From Mycteria americana (Eukaryota > Chordata > Aves > Ciconiiformes > Ciconiidae): a stretch of 64,000 bases of DNA. How positions within the stretch are numbered: position 1 is the first letter of the stretch; the number at the start of each line of letters is the position of its first letter. The notes under the pieces were generated by a model. That model ran no database searches, was not told the origin of the DNA, and worked only from the letters and a program-made list of their open reading frames with translations. Below are positions 35,226-45,502 of the stretch, piece by piece. The stretch lies in NCBI RefSeq assembly GCF_035582795.1, contig NC_134366.1, positions 171,256,401 to 171,320,400 on the forward strand, given 5' to 3'. Both the position numbers and the translations under genes were made by a program.

Positions 35226-37139
35226 AGTGTAAACTACTGGAAATATACTTCATGTAATATTTCTAACTCTTTCAATGTGCTGATGAAAGGTTTTATCATA
35301 TGTTGGTAACTGAAATTTTACCTTTTTAGTTTGGGGTTTGTTTTTTTTTTTTTTAAATTTAAGAATATTAAACACTATATTGATACTCTGGCCTCTCTTT
35401 GTACAGTGTTCTTTTTCTTGTGTAACTCAATACACAGTACAGAAATTATGATTTTTAGCAGTGACTCGCATCCTATCTGTGTTCTAGGGAGAGTAATTTC
35501 CTGGGTTTTTCTCTCTATGTATTCTCCTTTCTAAAACCAGTTTCTGTTGGTAATGTGTCCTCCTTTGAACCCCTCATCTGTAACTTTCAGGTTCCTTATT
35601 TCCTCCCCTGGCAGCTGGCTAGCTGGTGGTAGTAAGTGAAACAAATTATTTACTGAATTAAAAGATTTCTCTGTACAGAGACACACAAGTGCTGCTAAAG
35701 AAATTTCACTTGCTGCAGAGATGAACCCAGCTACACCAACCTGCCACCTGCCTGTCATTGCCTTCATTGATTTTCATTCCTGCCAGACCTTTTAAACCTG
35801 GTTTTGCCTTCTCAACTGGTTTGTACCCAGCTTGTGAAAATGTCAGATGACAAAACTAGCAAATGTCCATTTTCAAGCTTGTAAATTTTGTTGATAAAAG
35901 ACTCCAAAGTAATTTATTGAATAGGGACATAATTTATTGAGTAGATGTCTCCTTTTTAAAAACACTGCTTTCTTTAATAGCAGCTGTTGAACACCAGGAG
36001 AAGAGTTTAACCACATCAGACAAAACCATGAGATGCAAAGATCCTTCAAGAAAACTAACCCATCCCCAAGAGCAGGACAACCAGCAATACCAATTCAACT
36101 GACTTGAGGAGCACGATGGCACGTTGGTTTGTCTCACCTGGTGTGACGAGAAAGCGCAGGTCTGTGTTCACTTACCATTTCAGCTTTGCTCCAGCATTAC
36201 AGCTGTGGAAATGAACCTGCAGGAACGGTTTTCTTCAGTTTTCAGTGGATTTTCAGTTACTTCTCATGGTAGTGGGAAGGCACAGGAGAAGGGATCCTCA
36301 GAACTCCTCTTTGCCGTGATGCCTACCAAGAGCTTGCCAGGTCTATGTGACAGCGCGCAGCCCACACTGATCCTGCTAACTGATACTGGCTCGTGACTTC
36401 TGTATATTTGTCTCTCTGTCCGGCTGTTGTTTCACCCTGGGGCAAGCTGTTTGAGGCAGAGACTGTTCTTCTGGTTATGGTCATGTAACGCTTAGCATGA
36501 TGCTGTGTTGGCCCGTAGCAAAGACTCCTGCAAATTGTGAGACTAGAAATAGTAGCGCTTGTTGGCTTGGATTTTGTAAAACATTTGTTGAGCGTTTCAG
36601 TTAAAAGGCAGATTGTCAGGGCTCAAAACAGGCTGACAAACAGTGGGAAAGTTTTGTGCTCTACCTGAAATTGTCTCAATCTCAAAACAGTCTTTAGAGG
36701 TTGCTATGTGAATAGAAAACAGAAGTTTTATAAATATTTATAAACGTCTTGATTGACAACAGAGGCCCTGCACCCTGCCAGTCTGTTCTCCTTTCCTTGC
36801 TCTGAGAGATGCTCCGGAGAGGCTCCTCTCTGCCTGTCTCCAAGTAATTGCTCCCCAGAGAAGGGACAAAGTCCTTCCAAGCAGTAAGATGCCCCTGGCA
36901 GGAGTAGAGACGCAGTAAGTGATGGGTCTAAGCACACTCAATCCCTCTCTTGCCCTAACACTGAGCTGCTGTTGGGGTTAGTCAGCCTCCGCATGAGCCT
37001 CTGGCCAGGTCCTCCCCCAGTCCAGCTGTGCCACCATCCCCTTCTGCTCTGCCTCTGTGAAGTGTTTCCCATTCCTTGGAAGCCAACTGAAGTTCAAGGC
37101 TAATGTTTGTTCAACTCCGTTTTGCTGTTCATTTTTCCC
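35226..37139. other. Intergenic, no gene seen
   Basis: Unique sequence between the DENND3 3' end and the CR1 at 37,140. A long T run occurs at about 35,340. No splice-flanked homologous exon or RNA gene is visible. Confidence 0.5.
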
Positions 37140-40100
37140 CGGTTTCCTGAACTGGGGCAACCTCAGGGGAGCGGAGAGACCCACCAGGAACCTGCAGCTC
37201 GCACCACAGTGGGTGAGGAGACCTGAGCGGGGACAGGAGCAACGGTGGCCAAGCCCACACAAGTATAAAAGAAGCCCTTAGGGAGTGCTAGTGACAGGGC
37301 GCGGTGCGTCAGCAAGGGCATGGCATGGCAGTTTGCATGGAAGGCGTGCAGGAAGGGCGCTGAACTCTGCCAGCTCTACCAGGGAGCAATGGTATCCACC
37401 CGGCAGAAAGCCGTGGCCTCTCTAAGCTCTGCATCCACCACGACTGACGCAGCTTCCCAGACAGAGCTCCGATGGGAACATGCTGCCACCCGGGTGTCGT
37501 CAGGGTGTGCCCTGCTCTCATGCCAGTACCCGATGGCAATAGTGAGCAGACCTGTGGGAGGTGCCCCCAGGCAGAGGAACTCCTCTGCTTAGTGGCAGAG
37601 CTCTGGGAGGAGGTGAGTAGGTTGAGGAGTATCAGGGAGTGCGAGAGAGAGAGAGATGGACTACTGGAACCGCACCCTACCATCCCTGGGACAGGCCCAC
37701 CAGGCAGACAGGACACATGATATGGAGGATTCCCTATCCTCTCTCCACCTGGCTGAACACAGTGACTCAAGGGATAGGGGGCAATGGCCATAACTTCCTG
37801 CCCGGCGCAGCAGGCACGTCTCCTCTGGGACCACCCCACCTTCCCAGGTGCCCTTGCATAATAGGTACGAGGCTCTGCAAGTGGAACCAAACAAGGATGA
37901 GGATGATGGTTCATCTAGGCTGGAGGTGTCACCAAGGTTAAGTCGGCCTATGCCCTGTGCTGAAACTGCTTCCATAAAGGAAAAAAAGATGGGTCATTGT
38001 CAGAGGAGACTCTCTTCTGAAGGGAAGAGAAGGCCCAACACACCAACTGGACCCACTTCTTAGGAAAGTCTGCTGCTTCCCTGGGGCCCAGGTTAAAGAT
38101 GTGACAAAAAAACTTCCTACCCTGGTATGGCCCTCAGATTATTATCCATAATTGATTTTGCAGGCAGGCAGAGATGAAGTTGCAATAAGAAGTCCAAGGA
38201 CAATCAAGAGAGACTTCAGGGCCCTGGGACGACTGGTTAGGAGCACAAGTAGTATTCTCCTCTATCCTTCTGTTTGCAGGGAATGGTGAGGGAAGAAACA
38301 GGAAGAGCCAACAGATCAAGCTCCAAGCTCCAAGCCTGGTATCACTGGCAGAATGTTGGGTTTTTAATCATGGGTTGGTCTACACAACACCAGGCCTGCT
38401 GGTGACAGATGGGATCCACCTGTCTCAAAGGGGGAAAAGGAGCTTTGTGCAGGAGTTAGCAGGGCTCGTTGAAAGAGCTTTAAACTAGATTTAAAGGGAT
38501 AAAACCAGGCTCTCTAGAGATAAGCCTGGGGGTGGCATGCCAATGTTTGAGGGACAGTGTGCTAGCGAGGACCTTCAGTCTGCTCCATGACGTGCTGAGT
38601 ACACTGGACCATGTTTGAAATGTCTTTATACTAATGCATGCAGCATGAGAAATAAACGAGGTGCTAGAAGCTTTGACCCAGTCCCAGAGCTACAACACCA
38701 TTGGCATAAGCAAAACCTGTTGGGATGAGTCCCATGACTGGGGTACCATGATGGATGGTTCTAGGCTCTTCAGGAGGGATAGGCAGGGCAGGCGAGGCAG
38801 GGGTTGGCGCTGTATGGAAGGGAGAGGTTGGATTGTATGGCACTTACAGCTGGCGACGACACAGTTGAGAGCCTCTGGGTAAGGATGAAGCGGAAAGCAA
38901 ATAAAGGGGATTTTGTGGGTGTCTACTCAGGCAGCTGTGAGACCTCCCAGCCAGGATGACAACACTGATGAATTATTCTACAAGGAATTAAGGACTATTT
39001 CTAGATCAACTGCCCTTGTCCATATGGGTGATTTTAACTTCCCAGATGTCAACTGGGAATGTCGTCATACAGTGGACACAAACAGGTCCAGGATATTTCT
39101 GAAGCACGTTGAAGATAGATAGATAACTTCTTGGTGCAGGCACTAAGGGAGCCGACTAGGAAAGGTGCCCTGCTAGACTTGTTGTTTGTAAACAGAGAAG
39201 GACTCGTGGGTGACGTGGTGATTGGTGGCTGTCTTGGTCACAGTGACCACAAAGCAGTTGAATTTCAAGTTGTTGGTGATAGGAGAAAAACTGTCAGCAA
39301 AACTTTGACCCTGGATATGAGGAGAGCAGACTTTGGGCTGCTGAAGAAGCTAGTTAGTAAGGTCTCCTGGGAATCTGCTTTTGAAGGTATTGGGGTCCAT
39401 GAATGGTCCCCCATGAATGGTCACTTTTTAAGAGCCATCTCTTAGGAGCGCAGGAGCAGGCAATTCTAAAGCGTTGGAAGTCAAGCAAGTGGGGCAGAAG
39501 ACCTGCTTGGCTGAGCAAGGAGCTTCTTCTAGAACTTAGATGGAAAAGGAAAGCATGTGAACATTTGAAGCAAGGACCAGTGACGTGGGAGGACTACAGA
39601 GAGCAGCCCTGTGGAAAGAGATCGGGAGGGGGTGGGGGGGTGAGGGGGGATGGGAGGTGGGGGGATGGGGGGGTGAAGGGGGTGGGGGTGTGTTGGGTTG
39701 ACGACAAGTTTAACATGAGTCAACAGTGTCTCCTGGCAGTCAAAAGGGCCAACCATGTCCTGGGGTGCATCAAGCACAGCATAGCTAGCCAGTCGAGGGA
39801 GGTGATTGTCCCACTCTACACTGCACTGGTGTGGCCCCACCTCGAGTACTGTGTGCAGTTTTGGGCACCTCAGTATAAGAAGGACATCAAACTATTAGAG
39901 TGTGTCCAGAGGAGGGGGACCAAGATGGTGAAAGGCTTCAAGGGCAAGACTTAGGAGGAGTGGCTGAGGTCACTTGGCTTGTTCAGCTTGGAGAAGAGAA
40001 GGCTGAGGGGTGACCTCAACTTCCTCAAGGGGGGCAGGGGGGAGTGTGGGGTGCTGATCTCCTCTCTCTGGGGACCAGCGATAGGAGGTCACCAGAACAT

Positions 40101-40360
40101 GGAATTGTTATGAAGCAGTGTCAGGGGAAGTTCAGATTGGACATTAGGAAAAGGTTCTTCACTGAGAGGGTGGTCGGTCACTGGAACAGGCTCCCCAGGG
40201 AAACGGTCACGGCACCAAGCCTGTCAGAGTTCAAGGAGCGTCTGGACGATGCTCTTAGTCACATGGTTCAGTTTTGGGCAGTCCTGGGAGGAGCAGGGAG
40301 TTGGACTCGATGATCCTTATGGGTCCCTTCCAACTTGCGATATTCTGTCATTCTATGATT
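37140..40360 (+). mobile_element. CR1 LINE with 5' end, ORF1, endonuclease and 3' end, internally deleted
   Basis: This copy keeps parts rarely preserved in bird genomes. Order: 5' UTR from about 37140; ORF1 start ATG at 37389 ([16 protein letters not shown]) then a frameshift to EQTCGRCPQAEELLCLVAEL; ORF1 end with the esterase block TDGIHLSQRGK and stop TAG at 38486-38488; endonuclease region about 38,640-39,445 with MGDFNFPDVNWE and GHSDHKAVEF. The usual endonuclease ETW motif reads KTC, so the catalytic Glu is lost. From about 39,615 to 39,690 there is a G-rich run, after which sequence resumes in the C-terminal RT region ([20 protein letters not shown]) and ends with ATTCTGTCATTCTATGATT near 40360. 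Most of the RT is missing. The 3' region differs from the other copies, so it is another subfamily. Confidence 0.9.
39617..39692 (+). repeat. G-rich tract at the CR1 deletion junction
   Basis: About 75 bp made almost wholly of GGGG/GGGGTG/GGGGATG words. It contains more than four G runs of three or more and so could form a G-quadruplex. It lies exactly where the reverse-transcriptase part of the CR1 is missing. Confidence 0.85.
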
Positions 40361-42474
40361 CAAACCAAGGGATGGCAGTGTTTGCTTCTAGAAATCACCC
40401 AGCTGTGGAGACTGGAGCCGCTTGGAAATTCAGGCTGTCTTGTGCTGGCTGTGATCTTTCCAATGGGGCCATGCAGTGAGGTAGGAAACAGTCCCTTCCT
40501 CTGCCTTCCAGCCTGTGTTCATGGGCTGCTGTGAGTCTCTTTGTAGGACTAGACCCCTTTCTCCAGCAGTACCGACTGAATCCTGCCTGTCGCTGTCAGT
40601 CTTTTAGAGCAAATGAAGCAAAAAGCCATCCTCACCCCTCTGCCATGAATTACTGACCTCTGTTGCTCTCTCTGCATCCGTTTCAGCTGCCGCGTTTCCA
40701 GCCCTCTCCCCACGACTGCCCAGGGACGCAGCACGCCCCATGGCGGGGGCTGGCGTTCGCTGTGTGGCGTTGATGTGGGTCCCAGCTGCGATGGGGTCAG
40801 CTGCCGTTTGGGGGCCGAGGAGGAGGCAGGATGTAAGCTGCAGGATTCCCCCCGGTGTCTGGCTTCCCCCCCCACTCCATGGTGCTTTACCCCAGTGCCT
40901 GGGCGCAGGTGCCCTGCTCTCGGCAGCGGGTGGGTGGCCTTTGTGCCATCCCAGGTGTCAGGACAGGGAAGATGCTGCACAAATGCCACTTGGCACCAGT
41001 GCAGCCTCTCAGACCCAGAAAAGGAGGCAAACGCTGTCTGCTCGGGGCTGGGAGCTCCAGCGGCAGCTGCCCACCACCCTTGGCCCCAGGATTTGGGCCA
41101 CTCCTGCTGCAACTCCCCTTTCATCGCTGTGGCCCTCCAGGGCTGGGCCCTGCCGGCTGGCTGCCCCCTGCCCCTTTTCAGGGTGTGAAGGGCTGCCCAC
41201 AGCACGGGACCCCAACTCGAGGGTGTGAGTTTGTCGTGTTACCACCTGGAAGATGGTGACACCCCACAGGCACATCCCATGTCCCCAGTGAGCTCCGTGC
41301 CTGTGAGCATGTCATGCAGCAAGGCCAGAGCTGCTGGGGAGTGGGCGGTAGTGGCGGTCTGGGAGTGCAGGAGGTCTCAGCACTGCCTGGTGCCTGTGTG
41401 GGGGCAACCATGCAGCGTGCACAATAGGGCCTGATCCTGCAGGGCACAGCTGGGTTGGGGCTGCTCAACAGAGCCTGCATCCAGCAGCAGCAGCCACGCA
41501 AGAGGCAGTGACAAGCAGCCATTAGTTTTTCCTCTGTAAATACCTAATGATAGCCCTTGGCAGCAGGCAGCATTGCCTCCTCTTCAGTGTTGAGGGCTGG
41601 CAAGGGACATGGGGAACATATGCCACCCACCTGCCCAGGATGGGAGAGATGCCACCCCGGCTGCTGCAAAGGCTGAGGGATGCAGGGACCAGCCCCACTG
41701 GGGGGAAGATACTGGTTTGCTGGCTGTTCCATCCTCGGTCCAGACTGGAAAGCGGGGGCAGCGCTGGGGCAGGCTCCTCTCCAAGCTGTTCCCAGCCACT
41801 CCAAGGTCACCGCGAGCGATTTTGTAACGGCTGCGTTTAACTCGAACAATAGCTCGGGGAGTGACGCAGCTCCTCTGTCCTCACCCCTTCCTCAGCGTGC
41901 TCCGGCCAGCCCAGACCTGACGCCCTGCTCCCACTCCAAGGAGGGACCCATTGCCCCTGGCTGGGGATCACAGCGTCCCGCTCCCAGGGCCAGGAGATGA
42001 GTCACGTCTCCTGAGCCGAGCAACGCGCCTTCTCGCCTCTCCTCCTCGCTGGGGATCACCCTGCAGGAACAACAGCACCCAAGATGTTTCTGCTTCCTGC
42101 TGCTCTCCCCCGGCCACAATCCTGCCACGGCACTGGGAAGGATGAAGAGGGCTGCCCCGTCCTCCCCCTCTCTTGGCACAGGGGATAGGGCTGGTACGCA
42201 GATACGCAGGAGGAGACGCATGGACAGAGAGGGGCTCAGTGTCACACCTTGCAAACCCTAGCCCAGGGAGGTTCAGGTTTACTTCTTTGCTCCTTTCTCA
42301 TCCCTTTGGCCTTTTCTCTTTCAATTGTGCCAGGAGAGGACAGGGATGTAGGCCAGTCCCTGCCACTTAATCCCCACTTCGCTTTGGGCTCTGCCAGGTG
42401 GAGTCCCCCACGGTGAGGATGAGCACCCAGGGCTCTGCTGCGTGAAGTGGGGCGAGGGGAGGCTCTTGCCCTTA
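40361..42474. other. GC-rich intergenic block without recognised gene
   Basis: From about 40,680 the sequence becomes clearly richer in G and C than the rest of the window. Open frames occur on both strands in several phases, as expected from composition, and none shows a domain. Candidate transcription-factor words include GTGACGCAGC (41861-41870) and TGAGTCA (41998-42004). Confidence 0.5.
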
Positions 42475-42598
42475 TGATAGTTTAACCCCAGCCAGCAACT
42501 AAGCACCACACGGCCACTTGCTCACTCCCCCGTACTTCACAGGAGCCCTGTACTAGCTAATATGAAGAAAATTAACTCTATCCCAGCCAAAAAAAGCA
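42475..42598 (-). mobile_element. Remnant of an avian ERV LTR, internally deleted
   Basis: TAGTTTAACCCCAGCCAGCA at one end and TTAACTCTATCCCAGCC at the other resemble, in complement, the two ends of a common bird endogenous-retrovirus LTR. The middle is missing, leaving about 124 bp. No target duplication is clear. Recognised from memory of the family only. Confidence 0.5.
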
Positions 42599-43734
42599 TA
42601 CAATCCCCTGGGTCTGCTGTAGGTATTTGGAGTGGCTCCTTCCTGGGGAGGCAGGGTCCATGTTCTCCCCTTGGTGCTGGTGAAAATGCAAGTTCATAGT
42701 GCAGGTCAAAAGTCAGATTTATTGCATTTTACGTTTTCACTTCTTCCCTAACCTCAGGTCCAGCGAGAAAAGAGCGCAGCTGAGCTATGTTTAGTCAAAA
42801 ATGAACCAAACACTGTGTGGGCATCAACTTCTCCAAGCTGCCGATACCAATTCTGAAGAAGTGCCTTCAGAAGTCACAGATCAAATCCGTCAAGGAAACT
42901 GCTAGAAATGAAAGCAGGACAACTGAGTTCTTCACACTTCAAGTTTAACCCTGTCAGCTGGCATTTGTGATCGGTACAGAGGTCCCTCTGGCTTTCCCCT
43001 CTCTTGTCACTTGCAACAGCCCAAGTGGTTAATCAGTTTGGATGTGAAAGCGTTTCTGTGGAAGCTGCTTGTGGTTACGCTTATTTCCTCCTGAAATGCT
43101 CCCAGGCCTTCCCATGCAGAGGGATCCCACACCATGGTAAGGCAGAGGGAGTGGGAAAAGGCCAATGTGCTGGCAAAGGAGGGACGAGACCCTCCCTGCT
43201 GTGATGGCAAGAGCCAGAGCCCCCTGCCATCCACTCGAAGGGAAGGGAAGGGAAGAGAGACAGCCCCGTGGCCCTGGTAGCGCTCTTGGTGATGGCATGA
43301 GAGACAACAGATTTTGCTGGCTTCACAGGTGACGGCCACCACCCCTCGTCTCCTCCTGGGAATGGGTCAGAGCAACCAGGGCAAGAGCAGAGTCTGCAGG
43401 CGGGGACCTCTCAGGAGTCACCGGTTTGCTCCTCCCTCTGTGCTCCCTCCTTTGTTACACCTAAACCCTGCAAGTGTCAGTTGAGTTTCTCAAGCGTTTG
43501 TGAATTGTAACACTTGGGTTTTTTGTCAGCCAATATTTGGTAGTTGCATTTTTAGAAATGTTAATTAAGATTTGGGAAATAAGTGAATATTATTTGTCTC
43601 GTACAGCTTAGGGACAAGGAGAAGCAGCAGCAGTGTTCGGCCGGGAGCCTGCATTGCTGCCAGCCCTGGAGAGGCATCACAGAAAGGACTCGTGCCTCTA
43701 CTCATGTTCCCTACAAACAACACAGGAACGCGAG
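42599..43734. other. Intergenic, no gene seen
   Basis: Moderately GC-rich sequence up to the predicted SLC45A4 3' end, with a short GGGAAGGGAAGGGAA repeat near 43,240. No exon recognised. Confidence 0.5.
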
Positions 43735-43755
43735 CCATCAACTCTTATTGAAATG

Positions 43756-43761
43756 TTTATT
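43756..43761 (-). terminator. SLC45A4: Likely distal SLC45A4 poly(A) signal
   Basis: TTTATT on the plus strand, AATAAA in the gene sense, with a GT-rich element about 35 bases further on in the gene sense. Confidence 0.6.
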
Positions 43762-45454
43762 AAGATCGAACTTCAGAATAACGGATCGGAACACAATGTC
43801 TTGTGGAGTAGAATATTTCTAAATTGATTTTTCTTTTCTATGCATATGTGAAAAAAAAATCAAGATTATACAAAAAGAACAGAAAGTGCAGAACACAATA
43901 AAACAGTTCTCATGCAACAAATCTTTTTCTTTTAACCTTAAAACAGAAAATAAGCTCAACAGTGTAGAAATAAAAACCATACATACATTATGCCGTCTAC
44001 GCACTCAAACATTCATCTGTGACATTACTTTTCTTTATCCCTTTTTCCTCATAAAACTTAACATTATGTGTTTAACACATGCTTATAAACATTGCTAAAC
44101 TCAGCAAGAGCTATTATAGTGCCCCAACTTAATAAGTTGATAAAAAAGTAGTTGTCATATGGCCAGTTCACAAAGGAACTAAATATTCTCTCTTTTTTTC
44201 TTTTTTTTTTTCCGCTATGAGATGCCTATATGCAGCTTTCTATTAATATGAGGCATTTAAAATAAGCTGGTCATTTGGCTACCGAAAGGGCTTAGTGTTC
44301 ATGTTACATCAAAAAAAAAAAAATTAATATTGGGAACTGCCAATTTGTTGAGAGAAAAGTCTGTCTGATTTTTCAGGGCTATTTACTACAATTTGGCTAT
44401 CACTGAGGATTGAATAGGTCCAGACTAAATAAGGTGATGCCCAGTTTGGCTAAGCGCTCCTAGAGCTTCACCCCCAACTTCAAAAATTTAAGAAAAAAAT
44501 GTGTCGGAGCATGTCAAACTGAACTGTGTCCTGGGTTTTCACTAAAGCTTTAGCAGGTCACAAGCACCGAAAGCCTTTTAATTTTAGCAGATGCTCTCTT
44601 CGGGGGGTGGGGGGGAGGTATTTGTCCCTCTTGGACACTCCTCACAGTCCCCTGTGCTCCCCGGGGCGAGGGAAGGTGAGGTTGAAAGACGGGTGAGCCA
44701 CAGGGCTGCTTGGGTTGAGGAACCAAACAAAACCGGTTTTCCAGGAGGTGATCTTAATTTAAATTAAAGGAAAAACTGGAACATCTTAAGGAGCAGGCCT
44801 TGCTGCCCTGGCAGATGTTAGTGCGACATTACGAAAAGGCAATTGAGCCTTTTTGTTATTATCTAACACAGTTTCCTAACTGTCTGGGCTGCTGAGCCTC
44901 GAAAACAAAACGCCAGTTGATATGTGAGCATCTGCAGCTCGCCTTTGCCAATGGCTTGTTCTGGATGCAACATGAGAAACAGAAAACTTTGGGTAGCTCC
45001 ACTTTTTAAAAATGACCATTTTTGACGCACTTTACAAATGTTCAGCTTTGTCGGTTAAGGAGTAATAGCTAGAGGACTCTCTGTAACCATAAAGTTTCTG
45101 CAAAGAAAAATAAAATTTGGTATTTCTTCTACACAGTCATTAATAACATTTCTGTGCAACATTTGGTGTTCGTTACATTTATTTGGCCTATTAAAAGGAA
45201 ACAAGGACAAAACAGCTGCAAATAAAACCAACTTTTCTTTCACAACAGATACTTCAGATGCCGAAGCTGCTACATGTGCTTGGAATATCATGCAGGAGGT
45301 TACTTATTCATTTAAATAGGATACATATTTATAGCTGAGCTCGTCTCGCATTGGACTAGAATGAGGGAAACCTGGAAGAACTCAGTTGAAAACGTTGTTG
45401 AGTACAGTGATGACGAGCACGCAACCACCAAAGATATTTTGGCCCGAGCAGCGT

Positions 45455-45502
45455 GTATATAAATGTATATACACACAAATACGTATACACACACGCGCGC
45501 AC
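45455..45502. repeat. TA/CA/CG alternating dinucleotide stretch
   Basis: A run of alternating purine-pyrimidine words (TATATAA, GTATATACACACA, ACACACACGCGCGCAC) inside the inferred SLC45A4 3' UTR. Such runs can adopt left-handed DNA. Confidence 0.65.

Noticed and set aside
39403..39954. 183-codon frame across the G-rich tract
   Set aside because: It joins CR1 endonuclease-end and RT-end sequence through the deletion scar by chance, and is not a functional fusion gene.
40549..42254. Many open frames of 90-218 codons on both strands
   Set aside because: They overlap each other in several frames in a GC-rich block, as expected from composition. No domain, splice context or homology recognised.
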